Source: Lishizhenia tianjinensis (GTDB lineage: Bacteria > Bacteroidota > Bacteroidia > Flavobacteriales_D > Crocinitomicaceae). Taken from it: a DNA stretch of 64,000 nucleotides. The notes under the pieces were generated by a model. It was not told where the DNA came from. It searched no databases and was given only the letters and a program-made list of their open reading frames with translations. The stretch covers positions 124,001 through 188,000 of the forward strand of contig NZ_FPAS01000006.1 in NCBI RefSeq assembly GCF_900116425.1. The letters are read 5' to 3'. Position numbers and translations under genes: made by a program. Shown here one piece after another: positions 53,543 to 61,268 of this stretch (its first letter is position 1; each line of letters begins with the position of its first letter).

Positions 53543-53578
53543 GCATCTAGAAATCTAGAAGTCTAGCAATCTAAAGAA
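53539..53578. repeat. CTAGANNN octamer array, right flank of the four-helix-bundle gene
   Basis: Five units at 53539, 53547, 53555, 53563 and 53571 (CTAGG, CTAGA, CTAGA, CTAGC, CTAAA), 8 bp apart. It includes the stop codon of the small gene and ends 2 bp before the thiolase ATG. Confidence 0.8.
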
Positions 53579-53580
53579 AA

Positions 53581-54756
53581 ATGAACGCATACATAGTAAC
53601 AGGATATAGAACCGCAGTTGGGAAAGCCAACAAAGGGGGATTCCGCTTTTACAGACCCGATGATTTGGGAGCGGATGTGATCAAACACATATTAAAAGAA
53701 GTGCCGCAATTAGATCCCGCACGTGTGGACGATGTAATTGTTGGTAACGCAACGCCAGAGGCTGAGCAGGGACTAAACATGGGAAGAATGATTTCTTTAA
53801 TGGGACTCGAAACCGATAAAGTTCCAGGTGTTACCGTTAACCGATACTGTTCTTCTGGATTAGAAACAATTGCCATGGCAACAGCTAAAATCAACGCCGG
53901 TATGGCAGATTGTATCATTGCTGGTGGTGTTGAATCTATGTCTGTAATGGCCATGGGTGGTTGGAGAATTGTTCCCAATGCCAAAGTAGCCAAGAAAAAC
54001 CCAGATTGGTACTGGGGAATGGGATTAACAGCAGAGGCTGTTGCCAAGGAATTTAAGGTAAGTCGTGAAGACCAAGATGCTTTTGCCCTAGAATCTCACC
54101 GAAGAGCTTTAGAGGCCATCAAAACTGGAAGATTTAAAGATGACATCGTTCCGATTGAAGTAGAACACATCTTCTTAGACCAAAACGAAAAACGTCAAGT
54201 AAAAACTTATACGGTAGATACAGATGAAGGACCACGTCCGGGAGGATCGCTAGAAGCTTTGGGAAGATTGCGTCCTGTATTCGCCCAAGGTGGATCAGTA
54301 ACGGCAGGTAACTCTTCACAAACTTCTGATGGAGCAGCATTCTGTTTGGTAATGTCTGAGCGTATGGTCAAAGAACTCGGCTTAGAACCCGTAGCGCGTT
54401 TGGCTTCTTACTCTGTGGTAGGTGTTCCACCAAGAATCATGGGTATAGGTCCAGTTGATGCTATACCAGCAGCAATCAAACAGGCAGGTTTACAAAAATC
54501 TGACATTAGTTTATACGAACTAAACGAGGCTTTTGCTTCTCAATCTCTGGCCGTAATTCGCGAAGTAGGTTTGGACAAAGAAATCGTAAACGTTAACGGT
54601 GGAGCCATTAGTTTAGGTCACCCGCTAGGTTGTACAGGTGCTAAATTAACCGTACAAATGATGAACGAATTGAAGAAACGCAAGGAGAAATATGGTGTAG
54701 TTACCATGTGTGTAGGTACCGGACAAGGTGCAGCCGGCGTTATCGAAAGGTTATAA
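53581..54756 (+). CDS. fadA: Acetyl-CoA C-acyltransferase (3-ketoacyl-CoA thiolase)
   Basis: 391 residues. Last step of the beta-oxidation cycle. The nucleophile Cys90 is in TVNRYCSSGLE, the His base in GGAISLGHPLGCTG, and the second Cys in TMCVGTGQGAAG. Partner of the dehydrogenase/hydratase upstream, from which it is split by the octamer-bounded cassette. Followed by a strong terminator, so the acyl-CoA dehydrogenase step is encoded elsewhere. Confidence 0.95.
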   Translation: MNAYIVTGYRTAVGKANKGGFRFYRPDDLGADVIKHILKEVPQLDPARVDDVIVGNATPEAEQGLNMGRMISLMGLETDKVPGVTVNRYCSSGLETIAMATAKINAGMADCIIAGGVESMSVMAMGGWRIVPNAKVAKKNPDWYWGMGLTAEAVAKEFKVSREDQDAFALESHRRALEAIKTGRFKDDIVPIEVEHIFLDQNEKRQVKTYTVDTDEGPRPGGSLEALGRLRPVFAQGGSVTAGNSSQTSDGAAFCLVMSERMVKELGLEPVARLASYSVVGVPPRIMGIGPVDAIPAAIKQAGLQKSDISLYELNEAFASQSLAVIREVGLDKEIVNVNGGAISLGHPLGCTGAKLTVQMMNELKKRKEKYGVVTMCVGTGQGAAGVIERL

Positions 54757-54774
54757 AGAACACTTCAAAATATG

Positions 54775-54808
54775 AAAACGGGTCGCTTTTAGAGTGACCC
54801 GTTTTTTA
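54775..54808 (+). terminator. Terminator of the beta-oxidation operon
   Basis: AAAACGGGTC / GACCCGTTTT with a short loop, then T6, 19 bp after the thiolase stop. Confidence 0.9.
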
Positions 54809-54840
54809 TTTTTAACATTCCCATTTAGCAATTGAATTCG

Positions 54841-54848
54841 TATTTTTG
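54841..54848 (+). promoter_or_regulatory. -7 box of the SRPBCC gene
   Basis: TATTTTTG matches TAnnTTTG, ending 4 bp before the ATG. Confidence 0.5.
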
Positions 54849-54852
54849 AGTC

Positions 54853-55401
54853 ATGTACAAACTTATTCTACTCTTCTTATTTTTCTGTTTCACAACAGTT
54901 TCTTTCAGTCAAAATGATACCATAATATCTACTGTAGACTCAACGAATGCCTCAGAAATTGTTCTGATACAAAGTTTCACTGTGCACAGCTCTATAGATT
55001 CTGTTTGGAAGGCCTTTACCACCAAAGAAGGATTAGAAAATTGGTCAGTACCCCTTGCAGAAGTTGACTTGAAAATTGGCGGAAGCATACAAAGCAATTA
55101 CAATCCAGCAGGTAAAATTGGTGATAGCACAACCATATATACCCACATCATTAATTACGTTCCCTATAAACTTCTCACCTTACAAGCCGAGGTTTCTGAA
55201 CACTTCCCCGAGTTCATGAAAGCAGATGCCAAGGATTTTTACAATGTTATTCTCTTCGAAGAATTAAAAGACGATCAAGTACAAATCACTTCTTACGGTA
55301 TAGGATATAAAAACACCCCAAAATATCTTTCTCTTCTCAAATTCTTCATTGCTGGAAACGAAAGTTCTTACAAAGAATTGATTAAATATTTAGAGCAATA
55401 G
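54853..55401 (+). CDS. Secreted SRPBCC (AHSA1-like) protein
   Basis: 182 residues with a signal peptide (MYKLILLFLFFCFTTVSFSQ). The START/Bet v1-like fold is seen from the opening strand IVLIQSFTVHSSIDSVWKAFTTKEGLENW, through VDLKIGGSIQ, to the long C-terminal helix. These proteins form a cavity for hydrophobic ligands; most are cytoplasmic, so export is noteworthy. Ligand unknown. Confidence 0.78.
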   Translation: MYKLILLFLFFCFTTVSFSQNDTIISTVDSTNASEIVLIQSFTVHSSIDSVWKAFTTKEGLENWSVPLAEVDLKIGGSIQSNYNPAGKIGDSTTIYTHIINYVPYKLLTLQAEVSEHFPEFMKADAKDFYNVILFEELKDDQVQITSYGIGYKNTPKYLSLLKFFIAGNESSYKELIKYLEQ

Positions 55402-55415
55402 TATTTGTAGTATAA

Positions 55416-55572
55416 GGCAAACTCCCCAAGCAACTTGGGGTCGGGCTGTACTTCCAATTCACCTCCTGCCCCACTCCTTTTTCTAAACTTTTCTGCGGCT
55501 TCTCAGGTCGCCCCATCAAAGCAATTTCAAGGGCAAGTCAATTCGGCTCATTTCCATCCCATCCCTGTTTGA
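55416..55572. repeat. Degenerate intergenic repeat, copy 2
   Basis: Same end blocks and inner GCTTCTnnGGTCGC block as the repeat at 23629-23772. Begins with a perfect hairpin CCCCAAG-CAA-CTTGGGG (55424-55440) and runs to 4 bp before the next minus-strand stop codon. No gene inside. Confidence 0.45.
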
Positions 55573-55576
55573 AGAT

Positions 55577-56854
55577 CTATTTCAAAGGTTTAAAAACTAT
55601 TCCTATTTGTGCACCTATCAATCCGTTGCCATATAAGCCTTCTATTTCATTGCCTGTTTTATAATACTGGAAATAAGGTTGAAGATCTAAATACAACTTC
55701 GGCTTCAATTGATACTTTAGTCCCATTTGGATTTGCGCACTTCCTACATATCCCGTTCGTGTTGGAGAAATAAAATAAGTATTCGTATACCCCAATCCTC
55801 CATAAGCCGAAAGCTTTTGTCCACTTAAAAACTCAAAATTCACCTGCAAAGGTTGTGATATCACATGACCGTGTAATCCACTCGAATTAAAGGATTGTTC
55901 TGTACCCGTCGTCTTTTTCACAAACTGACCATAACCCAATCCTGCTGAAACATTCAACCAAGGTTTTATGGCATAGGCGGCAGATAAATGAACATTCATT
56001 CTATTGTTAAAACGAGTTGTTTGATCTATCACAGCGTATTCATTGTTCACCGCAGGAGAATTAACCAAAGCATCATTACTATATCCAACGGAACTCTCTA
56101 CAGGTCTGTAATCATACGCTTCTCCTACATGTATACCAAACGACCATTTGCTTAATACTACTTCTGGAAGTAAAGACGCACGAGCTAATTCACTGTTCTC
56201 TTCTAAGTCTTCTTTAGGGGAAATACTGTCTGCACGACTAATTTTTTGGGCTACAAGCTCCTCCTCATTATTTTGAATTTCAGTAATCCCCGTGCTATCT
56301 TTTGTTACATTATCATCAGCTATCAAATACGTCTCATTTTCATTCTCATCCTTCTGTCGAACTTCAATACTATCTCCTAAACCTGGAATCGGTGAGGCTT
56401 CTATACTATAAAAGGCAGGTTCAACTCTTTTAAAAGTTGATGGGTTACCTAATAAACTTTCATCCATAGATAAATCGCTACCCCAATACTTAAAACTCGC
56501 TTCTGATTTGTCAACCACTACCTCATCAGCTGCATTTTCATCCTTTCGCACATGAATTACATCCCCAGTTTCTTCAACTACAGATTGATCATTATTTTTT
56601 TGCTCAAGTGAATTTAAAGGCTCCTTGACTTCCTCAATTTTACTCATCTTATCACCCTCTGGAGTTAGCGTATTCACAAACAGGAAAACTAAAACACTTG
56701 TAAGCACCACAAAAGAAGTTCCCGTCCACCAAAGTAGAGCGGCACGTTTCTTTTTCTTCCCTACCAATTCAGCCTCTAAGTTAGACCAAACCTGTTCTGA
56801 GGGTGCTGCACCGAATTCCGCAAAGCGATTTTTTAAATTGCTATCCTTTTGCAT
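55577..56854 (-). CDS. Anti-sigma-like membrane protein with C-terminal beta-barrel domain
   Basis: 425 residues. Cytoplasmic head of about 40 residues (FAEFGAAPSEQVWSNLEAEL), then one membrane helix (ALLWWTGTSFVVLTSVLVFLFV), a long acidic disordered linker (about 65-225), and a C-terminal half resembling an outer membrane beta-barrel (VSAGLGYGQF, LSAYGGLGYTNTYF, LYLDLQPYFQYY). Encoded 14 bp inside the sigma gene's end, so it is likely the sigma factor's regulator; bridging inner and outer membrane in one chain is inferred. Confidence 0.65.
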   Translation of the reverse strand: MQKDSNLKNRFAEFGAAPSEQVWSNLEAELVGKKKKRAALLWWTGTSFVVLTSVLVFLFVNTLTPEGDKMSKIEEVKEPLNSLEQKNNDQSVVEETGDVIHVRKDENAADEVVVDKSEASFKYWGSDLSMDESLLGNPSTFKRVEPAFYSIEASPIPGLGDSIEVRQKDENENETYLIADDNVTKDSTGITEIQNNEEELVAQKISRADSISPKEDLEENSELARASLLPEVVLSKWSFGIHVGEAYDYRPVESSVGYSNDALVNSPAVNNEYAVIDQTTRFNNRMNVHLSAAYAIKPWLNVSAGLGYGQFVKKTTGTEQSFNSSGLHGHVISQPLQVNFEFLSGQKLSAYGGLGYTNTYFISPTRTGYVGSAQIQMGLKYQLKPKLYLDLQPYFQYYKTGNEIEGLYGNGLIGAQIGIVFKPLK

Positions 56855-57452
56855 AATTCATTCTGTTTTTTTCGTTTTCAAGTTCTTCTTCTATCCATTG
56901 TCGCAATAAAGCGCGGGCTCTACTGTACTGAGATTTTGAGGTACCCGAAGTAATTTCTAATTGTTGGGCAATTTCCTCATGTGTATATCCTTCTATGGCA
57001 TAGAGGTTAAATACTGTTCTATACCCTAGGGGTAAGCGTTGAATTTTATTGACCAAATCTTCCAAGGCCATTTTCTCAAAAGCTGTGTCCAAATCAATTG
57101 CATCTCCTTGTATGTGCTTATAGTTTTCAAGTCGTAAATCTATGGCCTTGTTTTTTCGATACATTTCAAGTCCAACATTAACAGCTATAGTCCGCAACCA
57201 TCCTCCTAGATTACCATTAGGTTCAAATGAATGTATGGCCCTAAATGCCCGAAGAAATGCCTCCTGCAAATAATCTTCTGCTTCGGAGGCATCTCTGGCA
57301 TATCTTAGACATACCCCTTTCATCATGTATGCATATCTGTCATACAACTCACGCTGTGCTTTTAGCTTGCCTTTCTGACAAGCCACAACGAGCTCGGGTT
57401 CTGTATATCTATACTTTTTCGTAACCTTCTGATTATTTGAAGATGAAAGCAA
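56841..57452 (-). CDS. RNA polymerase sigma-70 family (ECF-like) factor
   Basis: 203 residues. Region 2: LKAQRELYDRYAYMMKGVCLRYARDASEAEDYLQEAFLRAFRAI with WLRTIAVNVGLEMYRK. Region 4: LPLGYRTVFNLYAIEGYTHEEIAQQLEITSGTSKSQYSRARALLR. Overlaps the anti-sigma-like gene and, by 20 bp at its start, the small barrel gene, so the three are coupled. Confidence 0.9.
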   Translation of the reverse strand: MLSSSNNQKVTKKYRYTEPELVVACQKGKLKAQRELYDRYAYMMKGVCLRYARDASEAEDYLQEAFLRAFRAIHSFEPNGNLGGWLRTIAVNVGLEMYRKNKAIDLRLENYKHIQGDAIDLDTAFEKMALEDLVNKIQRLPLGYRTVFNLYAIEGYTHEEIAQQLEITSGTSKSQYSRARALLRQWIEEELENEKNRMNYAKG

Positions 57453-57999
57453 ACTTTACTTCAAACCTGTTGGATACATAAAGGTAAGACCCATGTGGTG
57501 AAAATGGTAAGATATCGTCATAATAATAATAGTAGTTATCATGGGTGCGCTGTTGCCAATGTCTAAAGCCTACGCTGGTTGCAATTCCAACATGTTCACT
57601 AAAAAAGTTTTGAAATCCTACCTGAACGCCTGCAGTAAATCCACCTTCAGCACGTTGCCAATAACCTCTTTGTAAGGGTTGTAAATATCCTGTGGTGAAG
57701 GAAACAAAAGGTGTCTTCTTTCTGTTTTTCAAAATCAAATATTTCCCTTCAAAGGTCATGGGTAACTGCATTCCTGTCTGATTTCCTTCTAATCCAACTC
57801 CAAGTGATAACATGTAACGTTGTCTCAATAATACTCCATTATTAATAGACATTGCAAAATTAGATGCTGTGTTAAAGTCTGTATTCACTCCCAAATTAAC
57901 GGAAGTTATATAATCTAAATTATTACTGGTCAATTCTGTTTGTGCCGTAGTGTACAACCCTAAACTCATGAGGGCAAATACTGCTAAAATCTTTTTCAT
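57433..57999 (-). CDS. Small outer membrane beta-barrel protein
   Basis: 188 residues, signal peptide ending at TTAQ. Strand-rich with Gly and Tyr (LSLGVGLEGNQTGMQLPMTFEGKY, GGFTAGVQVGFQNFF, VGIATSVGFRHW) and ending in phenylalanines (FEVKFAFIFK), the outer-membrane targeting end. Family not recognised. It lies between the LVIVD lipoprotein (16 bp) and the sigma gene. Confidence 0.65.
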   Translation of the reverse strand: MKKILAVFALMSLGLYTTAQTELTSNNLDYITSVNLGVNTDFNTASNFAMSINNGVLLRQRYMLSLGVGLEGNQTGMQLPMTFEGKYLILKNRKKTPFVSFTTGYLQPLQRGYWQRAEGGFTAGVQVGFQNFFSEHVGIATSVGFRHWQQRTHDNYYYYYDDILPFSPHGSYLYVSNRFEVKFAFIFK

Positions 58000-58015
58000 C
58001 TTATTCTAATTTAGG

Positions 58016-59257
58016 TTATTGAATTTTACTTAAGTATTGAATATTCTGAACATCTGAACAATCATACTGGTACACACCATCCGTTGTTAAAACAATGGCC
58101 AAATCACCCAAAGGAATAATATCTATGGCTTGTATAGAGGTAAAATTACTGATCAATTGATTACCTGCATCCAATGGATTTGTATTGTCAAACACTTTTA
58201 ATCCGTCACTACCATCACAGATGTACAATACATCATCTTTCACCCCAAGTCCATGAGGATTTGTCATTTGGAAAGTAGCCTGAACCGTTGGGTTAGATGG
58301 ATTAGAAATATTGACAACATCCAACTGGTTAAGATCTCCCATACACGTTGTTCCCGTTCTCACTGTAACGTAGGCGTAATCCCCTTGTACCACAACTGGG
58401 TCACAAGCAGTGGCGTGAAACATGGTCCCCAAGTGATTAGGAGCGGTTGGCGTGGTTGTCGCGTATATCATCATTCCTGTAGTAGTTCCCATATACAATT
58501 TATCATCATGCGGAAATAAGGTTTCTACATTCATCCAAATTCTAATCGGTGCACTACTCACTAAGTTCATTGGATCGCTAATGTTTATAGGCACTAAATC
58601 ACGGTTATTCATGATGTAGAGGTAATCATTAATCACAGCAAACTTGGTGATAGATCCTGAAACGCTAGCATTCGTAGAACCTCCAGTAGCTATACTCTGA
58701 TTAGAAACAAGCGCATCCATAGCTTCAAAGCTGTAGTAATTGTTCACTTGCGAAACTTCTTCTTTCACTTGTTGTACTTCCCAACCTATTACAACTCCCT
58801 TCTCAGGGTCAGGTTGTTTGTAGGCATAATTATTATCTCCTGTCGGATAATTCTGAGGAAAGACACTTTCCAAGCGAGAAATAACTGTTGGCTGATTAAT
58901 ATTCGACACATCAACCACGGCGATGTCTATCAAATTATTAACGTACAACCTATCGTTTTTAATAGCTAATCCTGTACACCCTCTTACATTTAAAAATCCA
59001 ATTTTTTGTGGTGATGATGGATTGGTGTTGTTTATAAAATGAATCCCTTCGTTTTCTTCTACTACAAATAGATATTGATTCCAAGCGTAAATTCCGGTTT
59101 GCTTCTCTATATCCCTAGAAGATTCAAAGGCTATGGAACTTCTAAAGGTTTCGAAATCTTCATAAATGGGCACGTTGGCCATATGCTCGTGGAAGACTTT
59201 GTCTTTACAGGCTGTAAAAAGCACTAGAGCTAGACTTATAAAAAGTATTTTTTTCAT
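58016..59257 (-). CDS. LVIVD-repeat lipoprotein
   Basis: 413 residues. Lipobox LFTAC. A series of LVIVD-type propeller repeats covers most of the chain: GIHFINNTNPSSPQKIGFL, IAVVDVSNINQPTVISRL, LDVVNISNPSNPTVQATF, LKVFDNTNPLDAGNQLIS. Surface-exposed propellers of this type are often adhesive or ligand binding. It is the first gene of the operon with the small barrel, sigma factor and anti-sigma-like protein. Confidence 0.8.
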   Translation of the reverse strand: MKKILFISLALVLFTACKDKVFHEHMANVPIYEDFETFRSSIAFESSRDIEKQTGIYAWNQYLFVVEENEGIHFINNTNPSSPQKIGFLNVRGCTGLAIKNDRLYVNNLIDIAVVDVSNINQPTVISRLESVFPQNYPTGDNNYAYKQPDPEKGVVIGWEVQQVKEEVSQVNNYYSFEAMDALVSNQSIATGGSTNASVSGSITKFAVINDYLYIMNNRDLVPINISDPMNLVSSAPIRIWMNVETLFPHDDKLYMGTTTGMMIYATTTPTAPNHLGTMFHATACDPVVVQGDYAYVTVRTGTTCMGDLNQLDVVNISNPSNPTVQATFQMTNPHGLGVKDDVLYICDGSDGLKVFDNTNPLDAGNQLISNFTSIQAIDIIPLGDLAIVLTTDGVYQYDCSDVQNIQYLSKIQ

Positions 59258-59407
59258 GATTTAAATATTTGGCGTTTACTAGGGTAATGAAGCCGAGTTG
59301 GAAAGGGTTGCAGGTGAAAAGAAAAATTTTGCAAACTTCCTTCGTCTGATTTACTACAATTCAACATCTTGCTCCGCATATTTCTACGATAACATTAACT
59401 TTACGCC

Positions 59408-61012
59408 ATGCAAATTTCAAAGTCGACACGTTATATTTTAAGCATACTAAGTGGTTTACTCTTAACCTTTAGTTTTCCCAACACGGGAAGTTTGGCACCA
59501 CTAGCCTTTTTTGCTTTGGCCCCTCTGTTTATTGTAGAGCACTATATCTACAGTAAACAATACAGGAGTCAAAAAGTATTTACACACGCCTTCATCACTT
59601 TTGTTATTTACAATTTTGGTACGTGCTGGTGGATCATGAATGCAGACATTTGGGGAACTATAGTAGGCTTGTTGATTAACGCGCTAATCATGGCTAGCTT
59701 CTTTCAATTCTTTGTGTGGACCAAGCGTTTTGTGGGACAAAAAGAAGGATACATCGGTTTACTTTTTTATTGGATAGGACTCGAATATTTCCATTTAAAC
59801 TGGGAGTTCAGCTTCCCTTGGTTAAACCTAGGAAATGTATTCGCTACCACACCTTCACTTGTACAATGGTATAGTTACTCAGGTGTTTTAGGGGGCACCT
59901 TATGGATACTATTAAGTAACCTCTTGATCTTTAAAATCGCTTATAACCTTTGGGTTAAAAAGGAAAAATTTAAAATTCAAACACCTTTTGTATGGATGCT
60001 TTCTTTATTGCTACTTATCCCAATTGGGTATTCATGGATACAGTACGCGAGTTCTGATGAAATTCAAATCCCTCTAAACGCCGAGGTTATTGTTACCCAA
60101 CCCAATGTAGATCCGTACAGTCAAAAATGGAACATACCCGTTGAAGAGCAATTGAACAAGTTTTTAGATTTGGCCGACAGTTTAATAACTCCAGAAACGG
60201 ACTTTGTTCTTGCCCCAGAAACAGCAATTCCTTATGGTTTTGAAGAAGATGGATTTACCAATAGTTCTGTGTATGAACTATTAAACAAAAGATTAGAGCA
60301 ATGGAACAACACCAGTTTACTAACGGGTGCTTCTACCTACAAGTTCTTCGATAATCAACACACCTTTGCTGCTCGCTTTATTCCTGAGCGCAAACAATTC
60401 GTAGAGCACTACAATACTTCCTTATTAATGGATAAGAATCCTCCGCGTTTTGTACATAAGTCGAAATTGGTAATGGGTGTAGAAATGGTTCCTTTCTCCA
60501 AATACCTCCCGTTCATGAACGATTTAGCCATAGAAAATGGGGGGACTTCTGGAAATTTAGGGGTCGAGCCAGAACCCGCAATTATGCAAAGTAAGGGGAT
60601 AAAATTTGCACCCGTAGTTTGTTATGAATCTGTTTATGGAGATTTTATTGCACAACAATGTAGAAAAGGAGCTCAGGCCATCTTTATTATTACCAATGAT
60701 GGATGGTGGAAAGATACACCTGGTTACAGACAACATTTAAACTTAGCCCGACTTCGTGCCATAGAAACTGGAAGATGGGTAGCAAGATCTGCAAATACAG
60801 GAAGCTCTGCCTTTATCAATCCTAAAGGAGATGTAGTTCAAAAAACAGATTACAATACCAAAACGGCCATTAAACAAAACATACGATTAATAAATAAAGC
60901 AACCTTCTATGTCACGTATGGTGATGTGTTGGGTAGAACTTTCGGATTTGGATTCTTTTTGATGCTACTTTTTACTGGAGTAAGATATATGCGTAAGCTG
61001 AAAGGATTTTAG
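59408..61012 (+). CDS. lnt: Apolipoprotein N-acyltransferase
   Basis: 534 residues. Adds the third acyl chain to lipoproteins. N-terminal membrane helices (about 1-210), then a periplasmic nitrilase-like domain with the catalytic Glu in APETAIPYG, the Lys in VHKSKLVMG and the Cys in VVCYESVYGDF. TNDGWWKDTPGYRQHL and ARSANTGSSA are conserved. C-terminal membrane helix. It serves the many lipoproteins in this window. Its stop is followed after 1 bp by an octamer array. Confidence 0.95.
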   Translation: MQISKSTRYILSILSGLLLTFSFPNTGSLAPLAFFALAPLFIVEHYIYSKQYRSQKVFTHAFITFVIYNFGTCWWIMNADIWGTIVGLLINALIMASFFQFFVWTKRFVGQKEGYIGLLFYWIGLEYFHLNWEFSFPWLNLGNVFATTPSLVQWYSYSGVLGGTLWILLSNLLIFKIAYNLWVKKEKFKIQTPFVWMLSLLLLIPIGYSWIQYASSDEIQIPLNAEVIVTQPNVDPYSQKWNIPVEEQLNKFLDLADSLITPETDFVLAPETAIPYGFEEDGFTNSSVYELLNKRLEQWNNTSLLTGASTYKFFDNQHTFAARFIPERKQFVEHYNTSLLMDKNPPRFVHKSKLVMGVEMVPFSKYLPFMNDLAIENGGTSGNLGVEPEPAIMQSKGIKFAPVVCYESVYGDFIAQQCRKGAQAIFIITNDGWWKDTPGYRQHLNLARLRAIETGRWVARSANTGSSAFINPKGDVVQKTDYNTKTAIKQNIRLINKATFYVTYGDVLGRTFGFGFFLMLLFTGVRYMRKLKGF

Positions 61013-61013
61013 G

Positions 61014-61061
61014 TTAGATACCTAGACAGCTAGATTTCTAGATATCTAGATATCTAGATAA
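61014..61061. repeat. CTAGANNN octamer array, solo copy 2
   Basis: Six units at 61014, 61022, 61030, 61038, 61046 and 61054 (TTAGA, then five perfect CTAGA), 8 bp apart. The last two trinucleotides are TAT, making the repeat TCTAGATA. It sits between the lnt stop and the lnt terminator; no four-helix-bundle gene is next to it. Confidence 0.85.
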
Positions 61062-61069
61062 AATATAGA

Positions 61070-61108
61070 AAAGCTTCTCAATTGATTTTGGGAAGCTTTG
61101 TTGTTTTT
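61070..61108 (+). terminator. Terminator after lnt
   Basis: AAAGCTTC / GAAGCTTT with a 14-base loop followed by GTTGTTTTTG. Confidence 0.7.
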
Positions 61109-61141
61109 GTCAGTTTATTATCTGCTTATGACGAACTATTT

Positions 61142-61154
61142 TGACAATCTGTCA
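61142..61154. promoter_or_regulatory. TGACA-N3-TGTCA dyad upstream of dnaK
   Basis: Perfect inverted repeat TGACAATCTGTCA, 55 bp before the -24 element. Further half-sites TGTCAG at 61108 and TGACAG at 61192 lie on either side. Likely activator or repressor sites for dnaK. Confidence 0.5.
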
Positions 61155-61208
61155 GTGCAAAAACATAAAATTCAGACAATTTTTCGGGGGATGACAGAAA
61201 AAAGTGGG

Positions 61209-61223
61209 TGGCACAAGAATTGA
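61209..61223 (+). promoter_or_regulatory. Sigma-54-like -24/-12 promoter of dnaK
   Basis: TGGCAC-N5-TTGA, compared with the sigma-54 consensus TGGCAC-N5-TTGC. The GG to G(C) spacing is exact; only the last C is A. It lies 46 bp before the dnaK ATG. No TAnnTTTG box is found here. Confidence 0.5.
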
Positions 61224-61268
61224 CTAAAGCAAACCAAACGATTTAATTAACACGAAAGATAAATAGAC

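Noticed and set aside
53145-53578. Octamer arrays read as a CRISPR array
   Set aside because: Unit is 8 bp with 3-bp variable parts, far shorter than CRISPR repeats and spacers, and no cas genes are present.
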